Assembly (NCBI GenBank): GCA_023078685.1
Contig: JALGAS010000004.1
Coordinates: 2,046,001-2,110,000, forward strand
Direction: 5' to 3'
Length of the DNA stretch: 64,000 nucleotides
DNA from: Neopestalotiopsis rosae
Taxonomy: Eukaryota; Ascomycota; Sordariomycetes; Amphisphaeriales; Sporocadaceae
The position numbers were made by a program, and so were the translations under genes. Below, piece by piece: positions 24,004-34,553 of the stretch (within the stretch, counting starts at the first letter, position 1; the number at the start of each line of letters is the position of its first letter). The notes beneath the pieces are model-generated. The model had not been told where the DNA came from and ran no database searches. It saw nothing but the letters and a program-made list of their open reading frames with translations.

Positions 24004-24526
24004 AATGCGGGCAAGGAAAAGGGGATATAAACAGTCACGATGATTGCTTGTATATTGAAGCTGCACGGGATCCTTTATGGATTGGAGACTGCTCGACGAT
24101 TTGCTTGGAGAGCCATGCCGAGGAAGAGGCTGTTGTCATTTGCACTTGCGTTGGCGTTTTGGAGTTGCCCTTGACACAAATTCGTCACTGGGCTGATATT
24201 ATCTGTTTTGGCTTGCAGCGTGTATATCTTAGTGCAAGGCTGCAAAATTCACCAGTTTCGAGTTGGTACGAGTAGCATTAAGTGAATTGTATCAACTACT
24301 TGACTACATTCTGTCTCGTCGTGTAATTATATGCTGTCTAGTCCCGCGCCATGATGAGCACCAGGCCGAACCTACTACGACGTGAGATTCATCGACTACG
24401 CTACAGTTTGGTCGATTTATTTTGCTCTTCATGAGGCTAGGTGCAGCAGTATCAGAGGTATCAGGCCGACTGTTACATTGGATCTGTAAAATTCACTGCA
24501 TGATGATTTGTATGTAATTGTACAAC
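24004..24526. other. Convergent 3' intergenic region
   Basis: 3' flanks of the RNR-inhibitor gene (plus) and the Gemin2-like gene (minus). No further gene seen. Confidence 0.65.
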
Positions 24527-26080
24527 TTACGACCCAATCATGCGTCCAAAGGGGTCTCTAAACTCGAGCAAGTCTCTTTGCCCATAGAACTCACCAGCCA
24601 CAGTAAGGATCATGTTCAAGGTGGCTCGTAGATTGGCAACGCGCATCTCGGCCTGGTCGTCTGATACTGGTTTTGCCTCACCTGATGTTGCGACTGGCAG
24701 CTCGGCAACGATACCGGTCTGGGCATCTTCATTTTGCTCATCAAAGCTACTTTCCAGCTGAGCAAGGAGCCGGGCCTTAGCCGCCTCTACGTCAGCTGCT
24801 GGATTCTGAAGCTCTTGGGGTTTGGTAGATACTTCCCCGTCTTCCTCGTCGGATTCGATTTGCATTTCGACATCAGACTCTGGGGTTGGGATATCGACAG
24901 GCGCTTCCGATTTGTCGTTCATTGGTACGGCTGCCGGGGTTGCATCAGAATCTGGTAGAGGCGTCCCTGAAGGGTTCTCCTCCTCCTGGTTGTTTGATGT
25001 ATCTTCAGGCGCAGTACTGGCTGGATCGGTCTTATCAATATCATCCAAGCCAATGTCTTCGTCTGGAACAACGTCAACTTCCTCCATATCACCATTGTCT
25101 TCACTGCCTCCGCCACCCTCGACGCCATACTGCTCTCTAAGCACATCGGCTTCGGCCAAGCTCAGCATGAAAAGGACAGCCCTCTTCCCCAACTCGCGCA
25201 CCCAGCCAACTTCTGTATAGTCAAGCTCGCCTCTGTCCGGCAGCCGGGCAAGAAGGGCCCAGATCCAGCGACTTGTTCTTTCACGCAGCTCTTGTCCTCT
25301 TCTGAAGAAGTTGCCGTTCAAGATGACTCGTATTAGGCGAAGTACACTGTCTTTGTGCATTGACGCAATCTGAGCTGGAATCGGGTCGGAATTTCTAAGC
25401 CGCGGTGCCCATTCCTTGTAAGGACTCGGCGTCGTACCGAAGCCACGGACGTGTGTTGGATGGCTGGACGAGAGAGCTTTAACAGCAGCGTCGGGAGGCT
25501 CCGACTGTAACACGTCGCGGAGCATTTGGTATCGCCGGTTTATGCTGATAAAGTAGGCGTCATGAATTTCTGCAGAATTGCTGTTGCGAGGACCGTCTAG
25601 GCTGCTTTCTTCGCTTTTGACTTCGCTTGACTCGCCGTCTTCCTTGTCGGTCGCTTCTCCCTCTTCTTCATCTTCTTCGTCATCTTGTGCCTTGTACCCG
25701 TCGGGGTATGCCGTGTATGCGCCGTCATGATAGAACCCTCGGAAATCGCCTCTTCCGTCTTCATAGATGCTGCGGTCCACGGCGCCGTCTTCCGACTCTG
25801 GCAGCTCAGGTCCTGCCTTGCGCGCAATGAGCACGTGGGGAATGCCTTCTGCTTGAACTCGGACGGCTTTGAGATAGGCAAGAGCGTCGGTCTCATCCTC
25901 CCATTCTAGGTCTTCGTCGTTTGGTATCGTAGCTGCATCGAGGTTGCCGAATGCGAATCGCTGACCGTACGTTTCGTCCACACCTTGGCCGTGTCGTTTT
26001 GAAGAATTTGAAGAGCTATTGAACCGGTGCTTCTTGATCGGTTGATCGCCATCGCTGTCTGCAACGCGCTTCTCGGCCAT
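24527..26080 (-). CDS. Gemin2/SIP1-like (Brr1-family) snRNP assembly protein
   Basis: Single exon, 517 aa from the ATG at 26080 (MAEKRVADSDGDQPIKKHRF, with a KKHR nuclear-localisation-like cluster). The middle holds the family signature: a helix region with RRYQMLRDVL, then RERTSRWIWALLARLPDRGELDYTEVGWVRELGKRA, comparable to the SMN-binding helical domain of Gemin2. Between and after it are long acidic linkers. The C-terminal helix LNMILTVAGEFYGQRDLLEFRDPFGR ends the protein. Gemin2 binds Sm proteins during spliceosomal snRNP assembly; the yeast relative is Brr1. The stop codon overlaps a good 5' splice sequence (TC|GTAAGT), so an alternative spliced C-terminus is possible but unsupported. 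Confidence 0.82.
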   Translation of the reverse strand: MAEKRVADSDGDQPIKKHRFNSSSNSSKRHGQGVDETYGQRFAFGNLDAATIPNDEDLEWEDETDALAYLKAVRVQAEGIPHVLIARKAGPELPESEDGAVDRSIYEDGRGDFRGFYHDGAYTAYPDGYKAQDDEEDEEEGEATDKEDGESSEVKSEESSLDGPRNSNSAEIHDAYFISINRRYQMLRDVLQSEPPDAAVKALSSSHPTHVRGFGTTPSPYKEWAPRLRNSDPIPAQIASMHKDSVLRLIRVILNGNFFRRGQELRERTSRWIWALLARLPDRGELDYTEVGWVRELGKRAVLFMLSLAEADVLREQYGVEGGGGSEDNGDMEEVDVVPDEDIGLDDIDKTDPASTAPEDTSNNQEEENPSGTPLPDSDATPAAVPMNDKSEAPVDIPTPESDVEMQIESDEEDGEVSTKPQELQNPAADVEAAKARLLAQLESSFDEQNEDAQTGIVAELPVATSGEAKPVSDDQAEMRVANLRATLNMILTVAGEFYGQRDLLEFRDPFGRMIGS

Positions 26081-26445
26081 GGTGCGACGGGCGTAGACAC
26101 GTCGCTGGAACGATGTGGAAAGTTGCACGGTAACAATGCCGGGAAAGGCACAAATTATCATTTCACGGTACCTAGCTTTGAACTAGAGCTTAAGCTGCTG
26201 GGTGGTTCCACTTCGGGTCCTGCCTTTAGTGGTGGGTCTTGCCTGGTGCTTGACATAGGCGCCCTAAAACTGTTTTGTTGTACTATACTGAACTCCACTA
26301 TAACTTTCAATACCAGGCCCTCAATACCACCTGCATGTTTCATTACTTGGATGTTGTCAATATATTGGAGTTCAGATTTGTTCTCCTTTGATGCATGACC
26401 TTTGTAACAATTATCCATTCTGGTTTTGTGTATGCCCTTGCTTGT
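26081..26445. other. Intergenic region upstream of Gemin2-like gene
   Basis: About 365 bp between two minus-strand genes: promoter of the Gemin2-like gene and 3' flank of the DUF7708 gene. No gene seen. Confidence 0.65.
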
Positions 26446-28107
26446 CTACCTGAAACCCCCTCTACGGGCACGTAAACGAAAGGTTCCTCTTGATTTGGAT
26501 TGTCCGGGCCTCCATGGCTGTGGTTGCTGTGGGCCGGTGCCTCCAGCCTTTGCCCTCAGAACAAATTTGGCAACATCCTTACTCGATAAAGCAAAAGGGA
26601 AATCCGAGCCATAATTGAGAAGCAGCACTTTGACGCGATGAGTCGGCTTGCGTATCGACAGCCTTTCAAAGAAGCCCAAGAATGCCTGCAGCCAAGAGAA
26701 TCCCTGTGGTTGGGTAAAGTCTTGATTCAACAGCTCCAAGTCAATGACAAGGTAAACTTGTTCACTGATTTCGCAAAGAATTGACTCCAAGATCTGGAAC
26801 AGCTGCCCCTCGGAGAGATGACTGTTGATTTGTGTACACGTCAATGCCATGGAACTCTCTGTTTGCAAGTTCTGGGTAATCTGCAGGCCTTGGCGAATAA
26901 GATACCTAAGAATATCGGCGCAGTTCACTATGGCCTGTTGAACCTCCTGGACGGGTATCTTTATGGCCAACAGTGCATGTACTCCAGCTTCACGAAGTTG
27001 CTTGATTACATCAAAGCAGAAATCCCGTAATGGTTGGCGGCTTCGGAAATTGCCCTTGACTAGTATCATGGCTGAAGCGTCAGATTCTGTCCATTTTCGC
27101 AACTTTGGGGAGTTGACAAAGCGGTGTGGTAGCACCAAAGTCGAGGAATGAGATGCTCGGCGTCGTGAGGCTTGAGCTTTCAAGTAGTCAAAGACTTTTT
27201 CTGGCATCAGCATAGAAGTCGTCGGGATAGATCTCATGATCTGGGAGAACTGCAAGTCTGTAAGTTTGGAATTCATTGACACAATCGAGGCGGATTGTAC
27301 TACAAAACATTAGACAATATCTTCAACGACAAATAGTTCACGGCTTACAAGTGGTAGCAGAAGCCAGTTGCTCAAGTCTTGTGTTCACTTCTCCAAGCTG
27401 ATCCCTCATATTATGTATGATCCCTTGCTGGCCACAAGCTGCTAAATTCCTTATTGTCGCCGTTTTCTGGGATATGGCTCCCAAAATGTCATCGTACCGG
27501 AGTTCTGAAGGCCGTGTAATGCTGTGAACGATGTGCTTCCACGTTCCCTCGCGATACCAATCGTGGGCTCGAATTAAAAACCTCAACATGTACGCATTAA
27601 CTTCAGCAATGACAGTCCTCATTCTTTCCGTGGGGTACAGCTGGGACAGAAAATCTATGGTGGGGAGTTCGTCCGCTATTTGTGACAGACCTTCAGCTAG
27701 CTTGGTGATGGTCCTATCATGATTTACAAATGACTGTAACTTGTAAATGCCTATATCACGCGATGGATTGTCTTTCCTTTTGAAGAATAAAAAGTACTCA
27801 CAGTGAAGAGGAGTTTCATTGCGCCCCAAACGAGTGAAACATACTCTGGATGATGTTGCACCAACACATCCAGGATATCGCCATATATTTTAACCTTGCG
27901 TGAGAATTTTCGCAACCATTCTTTTGCCTTCGAATGCGTTTGCGAAGAGTTGTACTTACTCATTGCCTGATCTACCAGCTCGTACACTTCCTCTAAGCTT
28001 CTTTGAGAGTCAATCAGCTTGATCTTGCGCTCATCTTGACTTAACTGTTCTCCAAACCTAATCTTGGCTTCGTCGAATGCTTCGATCATTAAACTGAGAT
28101 GACGCAT
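26446..28107 (-). CDS. DUF7708-type fungal protein with degenerate NTPase region
   Basis: Three exons (28107-27802, 27733-27349, 27299-26446; introns 68 and 49 nt, all phases consistent) give 514 aa. Residues about 40-230 match the helical DUF7708 module often found at the N-terminus of fungal NACHT/STAND proteins (EWLRKFSRKVKIYGDILDVL, HHPEYVSLVWGAMKLLFT, then NHDRTITKLAEGLSQIADEL). The rest (about 290-500) looks like a NACHT-like fold without ankyrin repeats: a strand plus GNFRSRQ at the place of the P-loop, DFCFDVIKQLREAG, and VYLVIDLELLN resembling Walker B, with VKVLLLNYGS as a sensor-like strand. The P-loop lacks the GK[ST] needed for nucleotide binding. The tail is Arg/Gly-rich (RLRARRGGFR). 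Function unknown; relatives are linked to self/non-self recognition only by domain association. It faces the AAA+ gene head to head. Confidence 0.75.
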
Positions 28108-28957
28108 CGATTATTTCACTACTCTAACCTAGGGAATTGTAATGCAAAAGAGGCAATGTAATTGGATTTGGAGCTTACCTCGATTGGAGTCGAGTTGGAC
28201 ACCAATGGGTGATGCACTGTTGTCGCATGGTACAGTCTTTAATCCTTGTTGGTATGATCATGATTCTCGACAACTCGAAATCTCTAGAAACTGATAGTAA
28301 TAGATAGTTCTGTTCCAACTCGGAAAATTGCAACAATTCGTTATACCCTCCCTGCTACGTTAGGCGCAGATAAGCAAGCCTTTCGCCCAAACGAATGCTG
28401 GTTTCCTTGTAAATCAGCCCCTCGACTGTACTGATACCAGTCGCGTAGCCCCCATGAATCCGAAATGCGCCAATGGTGTTGGGCTTTATCAACATTTCAT
28501 TCACCCCGCATGCACACAGCCACCACATAATCAATCCAGTGCAAGTATGCCACGTCGTGATTACTCAAACAGCTTCTGCATGGTACATGGTCATTACAGA
28601 TCACGATGGTCGTAGTGCACAGCCTTTTACCTGATTCCATACAGTTATCGTCTAATACAGAGTACACCACAGCCTCCGCCTTGCTGTTTAACAAAAATCA
28701 TTCCGGGTACCAGGATCATTGGTGACAGACGTTATGGGTAAAGGCATAGTACATATGTCTCATGCAGGGAGATTTGGCTCTCTAATCCTTGACTTGATAT
28801 ATAGGTATGCAAGTGCGGACGGATGAAAATTTGATTATGGCAGTGTGGCTCTAGGCGGGCACACCCAGCTTGCAGAAGGTCAAATCTAGAAAGACGAGTG
28901 TGCCATTTTCAATGATTGCCCTTCATTCAACACCAAATGCCAGTCCCTCCACGATAG
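28108..28957. promoter_or_regulatory. Shared divergent promoter of DUF7708 and AAA+ genes
   Basis: 850 bp separate the two start codons. A TATATA-like element (near 28795-28801) lies about 160 bp before the AAA+ ATG. No other gene seen. Co-regulation is an inference from layout only. Confidence 0.5.
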
Positions 28958-31900
28958 ATGGAAGCACCGCGCATATTAAACCTTGAACAATCCGACGATA
29001 ATTCCGACCACAAACTCGAAGATCATATTGACGCGAATTCGGACGATAGTCTTTCTCAAAGTTCCGATCAGAGTTCCGACGACTACAAGTTCGACGAAAT
29101 TTTCGGTGCCGAAATCATCGATACCATTAGCCCGAATTACAGTGATGAGGAAAATGTCAAAATAATCGTTAGATTATTAAGAAACAGGATCGATCATACC
29201 TTCTATGAGATCCCCTTACAGCTTAGTCACAAATTAGCTTCCAGAGATCATAGCAAAGGTCGTGAATTGAATTATGCCACGAAAGAAAGGTTTCTAAAAC
29301 AATATAAGGTCTCCTTGGATGTGGCTCATCGTCGGTCGAAAAGATTTCTCAATTTGGCCGTTTTCTGTCTTCCGGAGCACGAACAATTGGATTGGCTAGA
29401 ACGGCTGGAGCAGGGGCTTGACGTGACTTTGGAACGGTATGGAAACCAGGATAAACGGAATGAGCGATTCGCCTCTTTCGACGGAGACTACGGCTTCTTT
29501 CGATATGTTTTGACCAATCCTCTACCACCCGATGCTCAAGCGGTTCAGCAACTTCCAGAGGAGATTGTAGAGTTCAGACGTATCTGGAACCACTTCACGA
29601 TTTCACGAGACGAAACATCTGCGAACAATCTTTCCCGAGAACTTCTCTACGCTATACTTTCTCCTCATACAAATTCTGGAAGTGGTGAAAGGCGCGACCA
29701 ATTTGTGTCAGAAACAGCGCCAGAAACACCTTTTCAAGGCCAACAAAATCAAACAGCGCAATCAGAAACACTGAATTCACAGCTTTTTGAAGCTCATAAG
29801 CAAGAAGCATTGTCTGACCAACAGAATTGGAGCCTTCTCGAAGCCCAAAAAGTGCGGCTGCAACACGTGCGCCAGAACATGCTCTTGGATGCAGCATCGA
29901 GGCAGACACCCACCCCTCTCAAACAAGCTACGAGTATATCTGTGGTACGTGCAAACATGGCTCGGCAAGAGCCAGAATCAGAGGCACTCCCAGATACTGG
30001 AGGCGAGAACAGCATTGCTTGTGGGAATGAGGTTAATCATCAGATTGCCGGAGAAAATGACGTAAGAAACTCTCCGACCGAGCATCTCAATCTTATGCAT
30101 CGCATAGCTTCTTTGGAGCAAGAAAACAAGAAGTTGAAGACGAGCCAGTCCATTATGCCGCGTTGCCAGGTTTTGTACTTCATCAAGAGTGAGGCGCTCC
30201 CAAGTCAAAGGCCGTCAGCAAATGCCCCAGTCAGCGTGGCTTATCTGGACGAACCAACATGGTCAGTAGGCCCGACTGGCGAAATTATGCTGAGGGCAAA
30301 TTTCCCAATTCCAGACGTGAATGGATTCTTGCAACAGAGACCTGACATTGCTTTCGTTGTTTCCTATTACTATTCGTCGAAAAGTCAGGAAAATGAGGTA
30401 CAAAATGCAGCGAGAGCAAAACGCGTGCTGCCCCAGCCGAAATATACGTCAGAGGTCTTGAGGCTGCATTCTCCGGACTTGATAGAGGCAGTCGAGAGCT
30501 TCTTGGCGTTGCAGCCCGAATTCTCCGAAGAGTTCCCATCCCTCGATATCCGGGGCTCAATTCATGCGCCGTACTTGTTCTGGTATTATTATCGGTCACC
30601 TACGGCACTTGATGTGCTAAGTCCATTTCATCGAGATACCATGCAGCTGCTGACCGCGTGGATCGAGGAGCATTACGCTAAAACGTTTGACCGGGTGGGT
30701 GATCAACTCAAGAGGGGTGTCATATCAGAGGACACGATGTCGTTCCTCGTGAAGCCAGGAGATGTCTTGGTTTGGAAAGAGAATCATGAAATCAACGCTG
30801 TTGTTGCTCGAGGTTGGCCAACTCGAAAATTGATGAATGTCGGATTCCAAAAGAGAGTAGGCAAGGAAAAGGACTGGACAAGAGACGGCGGCACTTCCGA
30901 AAAGCGCAAGACCATATGGAATGTGGACAGCTGGGACTTCAGATACGACGGGAACTTTTACCGCAAGAAGCGCCGGGTGGAAATCATTCTCAGCTCGGAT
31001 CAGCCTGAGGATGAAGTACGGATCGAGGAACTGAACATTCATCCTCTGCTTTATGCCGAGCCTCAATTCAAGTCTGCCTTGGAAAATCGAGGAACATTAT
31101 TCTGGAGATGTCGACATCAATATCTCGTCTCCTACGAGAATTTACCCAACGGGAGTCAACGTAACGAACAAAACGTGAGTCAAGGTCCTTTATGATCAGA
31201 CTATATCCAAAAGATGAATATGTCTAATTATATCACAGAATGGAGAGCGCTTCATGATAGACTTCGATACGTACCGGCAGCTTCACTCGTCGTCACATGC
31301 GTTCAAGATGTCATATCCAAGCATTGACAACGATGAATGCCAACGTATGGACTCTGGAACTATGGAATCTGATGAGCCACCGTCAGCACCTGACATTTAC
31401 GTCTTTCCTAACACGATCCCGGGATATAATCTACGAAGCAAGAAATGGGGTACGGCATTCCATCATCCTAAGGTTGCAATCAGAATGCTGATATCCATAT
31501 AGTTGACTTGAAAGTCGATATGATTCGAGACGTAACTTGGAACAAGAAATCCTTCGATCATCTGGTAGTGGATGACGAAACCAAGGAGCTGGTCCAGGCT
31601 CTAGTCAAACACCAGATTTCCGGACAGAAGAGCACTGACATTATCGACCGCAAGGGCAATGGACTCATCATCCTGCTCCACGGGGGCCCTGGCACTGGAA
31701 AGACTTTCACCGCTGAGAGTGTGGCCGAGATGGCTGAGAAGCCATTGTTCAGGATAACCTGTGGTGATATCGGTACCGAACCCGAGAAGGTTGAAAACTA
31801 TTTGGACTCTGTGCTATACCTGGGAAAGATTTGGGACTGTATCGTTCTAATTGATGAGGCCGAAGTTTTTCTTGAACAACGAAATCTCAACAACTTGGAA

Positions 31901-32431
31901 CGCAACGCCCTTGTTTCTGTCTTTCTCCGCGTCCTTGAATATTACGAAGGAATCCTCATATTGACTTCCAATCGCGTCGGGACCTTTGATGAGGCCTTCA
32001 AATCCAGGATTCTACTATCTTTGCATTATGACAACCTCGGTGAAGGGCAACGCACCAAGATCTGGAAGAACTTCTTCAAAAGGCTGAAGGAGATGGCTGA
32101 AAAAGATGACAAAGATGATAGCTCGCCATATTCATCATCGGTGACAGAACCGGGATCACACAAACGCAAATTTCAAGGCAGCACTGAGGGCGTCGATTTT
32201 GACGACGTCGAGTGCTACATCACCGAGTTGGCCAAGCACGAATTGAACGGCCGCCAAATTCGCAATGTCATCACGACGGCACGGCAATTGGCCGTTTCGA
32301 GGAACGAACTCATGAGGTATAAGCATTTGGAACATGTCATCAAGGTGTCTAGCAAATTTGACAACTATCTGAAGACGGCGAGGGAGGGCTTCTCGGACGA
32401 TCAAGTTGCTAGGGACGAGGGGATCAGGTAA
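28958..32431 (+). CDS. DUF7025 AAA+ ATPase (fungal accessory type)
   Basis: Three exons (28958-31174, 31239-31449, 31503-32431; introns 64 and 53 nt) encode 1118 aa. The N-terminus (1-50) is rich in Asp/Ser. A central region has Gln-rich and coiled-coil character (about 250-400). A DUF7025 module lies around 530-650, including SIHAPYLFWYYYR and a KPGDVLVWKENHE motif. The conserved join KKWVDLKVDMIRDVTWNK confirms the second splice (the unspliced reading would stop). The AAA+ core has Walker A GGPGTGKT at about 870-877, Walker B CIVLIDEAE at about 922-930, sensor 1 ILTSNRVGTFDEAF, and an arginine soon after (FKSRI). An AAA lid with a low-complexity acidic/Ser insert follows. It is intact by all these criteria, so probably an active ATPase. 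Substrate and pathway are unknown. Confidence 0.88.
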
Positions 32432-33031
32432 AAACTGGCAAAGACGCGAGTAGCGAATTTTGGGACTCTGTTTGCAAGCGCGAGGGATACACGACCTTCT
32501 TTTGACTAGAACATTTCGGAATTCAATGTTTGGAAACAGATGGCTGGATACACTCATTTTCAAGGATGGAGGATTTCCTTCAATTCGGGGCAGTTTGACG
32601 TGGTTGCACACGCGTATACTGACTAATCTTATATATGTATCGTTGTGGCTCATCGTGATGCTGGTCATATTTTATTTCCCATGCGAAGAATTACCTGGAC
32701 GTATCGGGTTTAAAGTTTGACTCAATTACTTGTTTAGAGAAGAAGGCAACACAAATCCATTGCATTAGTTTCCGCTCGTGTATTGCTTATTAAGAGCCAC
32801 CGTCATGGATTTAAGGGACCGACGGCGGATCGGCGTTTAGTGGGGCAACCACCCGGGTGTCATGCGGCCGGACTTGTCGGCCGAGAAAGATGAGCTTCAA
32901 CTTGTATAAATGCTTGAGCGATAAGTGTAGAAATTGATAGACTCGTTCTTGACATCATTGTCCATTATTCAAACAAAGCCGATCTTAAAATACACATCAG
33001 TCATAAGTTATCACTTGTTGAAGGAAAGAAG
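32432..33031. other. Intergenic region with SDR promoter
   Basis: 3' flank of the AAA+ gene and promoter of the short-chain dehydrogenase. No gene seen apart from the TATA box listed separately. Confidence 0.6.
32905..32910 (+). promoter_or_regulatory. TATA box of SDR gene
   Basis: TATAAA, 122 bp before the ATG at 33032, a typical distance in filamentous fungi when a short 5' leader follows. Confidence 0.55.
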
Positions 33032-33869
33032 ATGGCTATCGACGCAAGCAAAACAATCGTGGTTGTCACAGGTGCGCTAAGCTGATGCGCAACACTTGAG
33101 ACACGACTAATCCATAATAGGTGCAAACAGAGGTATCGGTCTTGAGATTGTAAAAGCACTACTCAAAACTCCATCCCGAAATTCGGAAGATGGAGGTGCT
33201 CCCTATCACATCTATTTGGGAACAAGAGATCTTGAGAGAGGAAAACAGGCAGCTGAGTCTTTGACGGCTGATCATGGAAATACCGTCTCTGCTCTACAAA
33301 TTGATACCACATCGGACTCATCCATATCTTCGGCCGTGTCGACCGTAAAGTCCGAAGCCGGCCGCATCGATGTTCTCATCAACAATGTCGGCATCATTTA
33401 CGAGGAGACGGACCGAGTTAGCAACCTGCGAACGACATTGGAAACCAACGTGGTAGCCACATACGCTGTCAGCGAGGCCTTCAAACCACTCCTACTAGCA
33501 CAGCCATCTTCGGGCAAAAAGACCAAGCGCATCATCAATGTGACAAGTGACTTGGGCTCCATCACTTGGAGGAGTGATCCCAAGAATTATGCCTATAATA
33601 TACCCAACTCCGAATATCGAATGAGCAAAGCAGCTATGAACATGATGACGGCTTGCCAGTCCTGGGAGTTGAAGGAGCACGATGTCAAAGTATTTGCCTT
33701 TAACCCAGGCTACACGATTACGGAATTGTCTGGGCCCGTGGAACTGCGACGACAACAAGGTGCTTGGGAGCCGGATGTTCCAGGAAAGGCTTGTGCGAAA
33801 ATTGTCGCTGGGGAGAGAGACCATGAGGCTGGGCTTATGGTTCAGGTAGAAGGAACGGTGCCATGGTAG
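33032..33869 (+). CDS. Short-chain dehydrogenase/reductase
   Basis: Two exons (33032-33071 and 33121-33869; 49-nt intron with branch-like CGACTAATCC) encode 262 aa. The short first exon supplies the first beta strand, and the intron splits the cofactor motif: VVVTG joins to ANRGIG to give TGxxRGIG. Further motifs: a GTRD segment after strand 2 that favours NADP(H), NNVG (the usual NNAG), and a catalytic Tyr and Lys in YRMSK. A serine (TSDLGS) precedes it. This is a classical SDR of carbonyl-reductase type. The substrate cannot be read from the sequence. The neighbouring transporter is on the same strand, but no functional link is shown. Confidence 0.92.
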
Positions 33870-34553
33870 TCGGCCGTCATTTTTCAATCTTCTGGTGCGT
33901 TTCTAGACTCAGTGGCGTTTAGATATTTTTTAATCCAGAGACAATCAACTAATTCACCACGAGCGTGAAGTATCAAAGAGCGAGTAATAAGACAAATGAG
34001 GAAGCTTCCTAAATCGCGATATCCGAAGTGTTCATGGGTGACTTCGCTTGCATTTTAGTGGAGTCAAGCTTCATTTAATCTGCTTTGTGGTTACAATATA
34101 GTTGTAGTTGTCTGTCGCTACCCGAGGAGATAATATGCAACCAGAGGGAGGATGTGCCAGTCTCATCATGATGTGGCCCTCGTGATACTCATGAAGTATA
34201 CAGATATATTTTAAAATCTTGCATGTCGGCGTACACAAAAGCCAAGACAAAGGAACACACCCAATTGCATGGGGGTTTCCCATCTCCCCACACAAAACGT
34301 AACGTGAACTGGATAGCGTCACTAGTATCCGCGTATCCCCGCGCTACTGAGCCTATTACGCGACTACTAATCTCAACCAAAAAATTTATATACCTCTCAA
34401 CATCGTCGTCGATCTTCCAGGAGAGTCTGTCTTGTCAACGACTTGTACACATTGTGTTTCATTTTCCAGCCCATCGAAGAGGCTTCCTTTGATATCTTGC
34501 TGTCTTTGAACTATTCTTCTGAATCGCAGCCCCTCCTCTCGGAATCGACAATC
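33870..34553. other. Intergenic region upstream of the symporter gene
   Basis: 684 bp: SDR 3' flank and symporter promoter. A TATATA element is at 34387-34392, about 165 bp before the symporter ATG. Confidence 0.55.
34387..34392 (+). promoter_or_regulatory. TATA-like element of symporter gene
   Basis: TATATA within TTTATATACC, about 165 bp upstream of the ATG at 34554. Position fits a core promoter; not otherwise supported. Confidence 0.35.

Noticed and set aside
28958..31195. Reading the DUF7025 part as a separate 745-aa gene
   Set aside because: The donor GTGAGT at 31175 and acceptor at 31238 join it in phase to the AAA+ core, as expected of the family; the extra codons are intronic.
31473..31502. 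A 30-nt intron at AAG|GTTGCA before the AAA+ core
   Set aside because: Too short and gives a poorer protein join than the 53-nt intron at 31450-31502, which restores the conserved KKWVDL segment.
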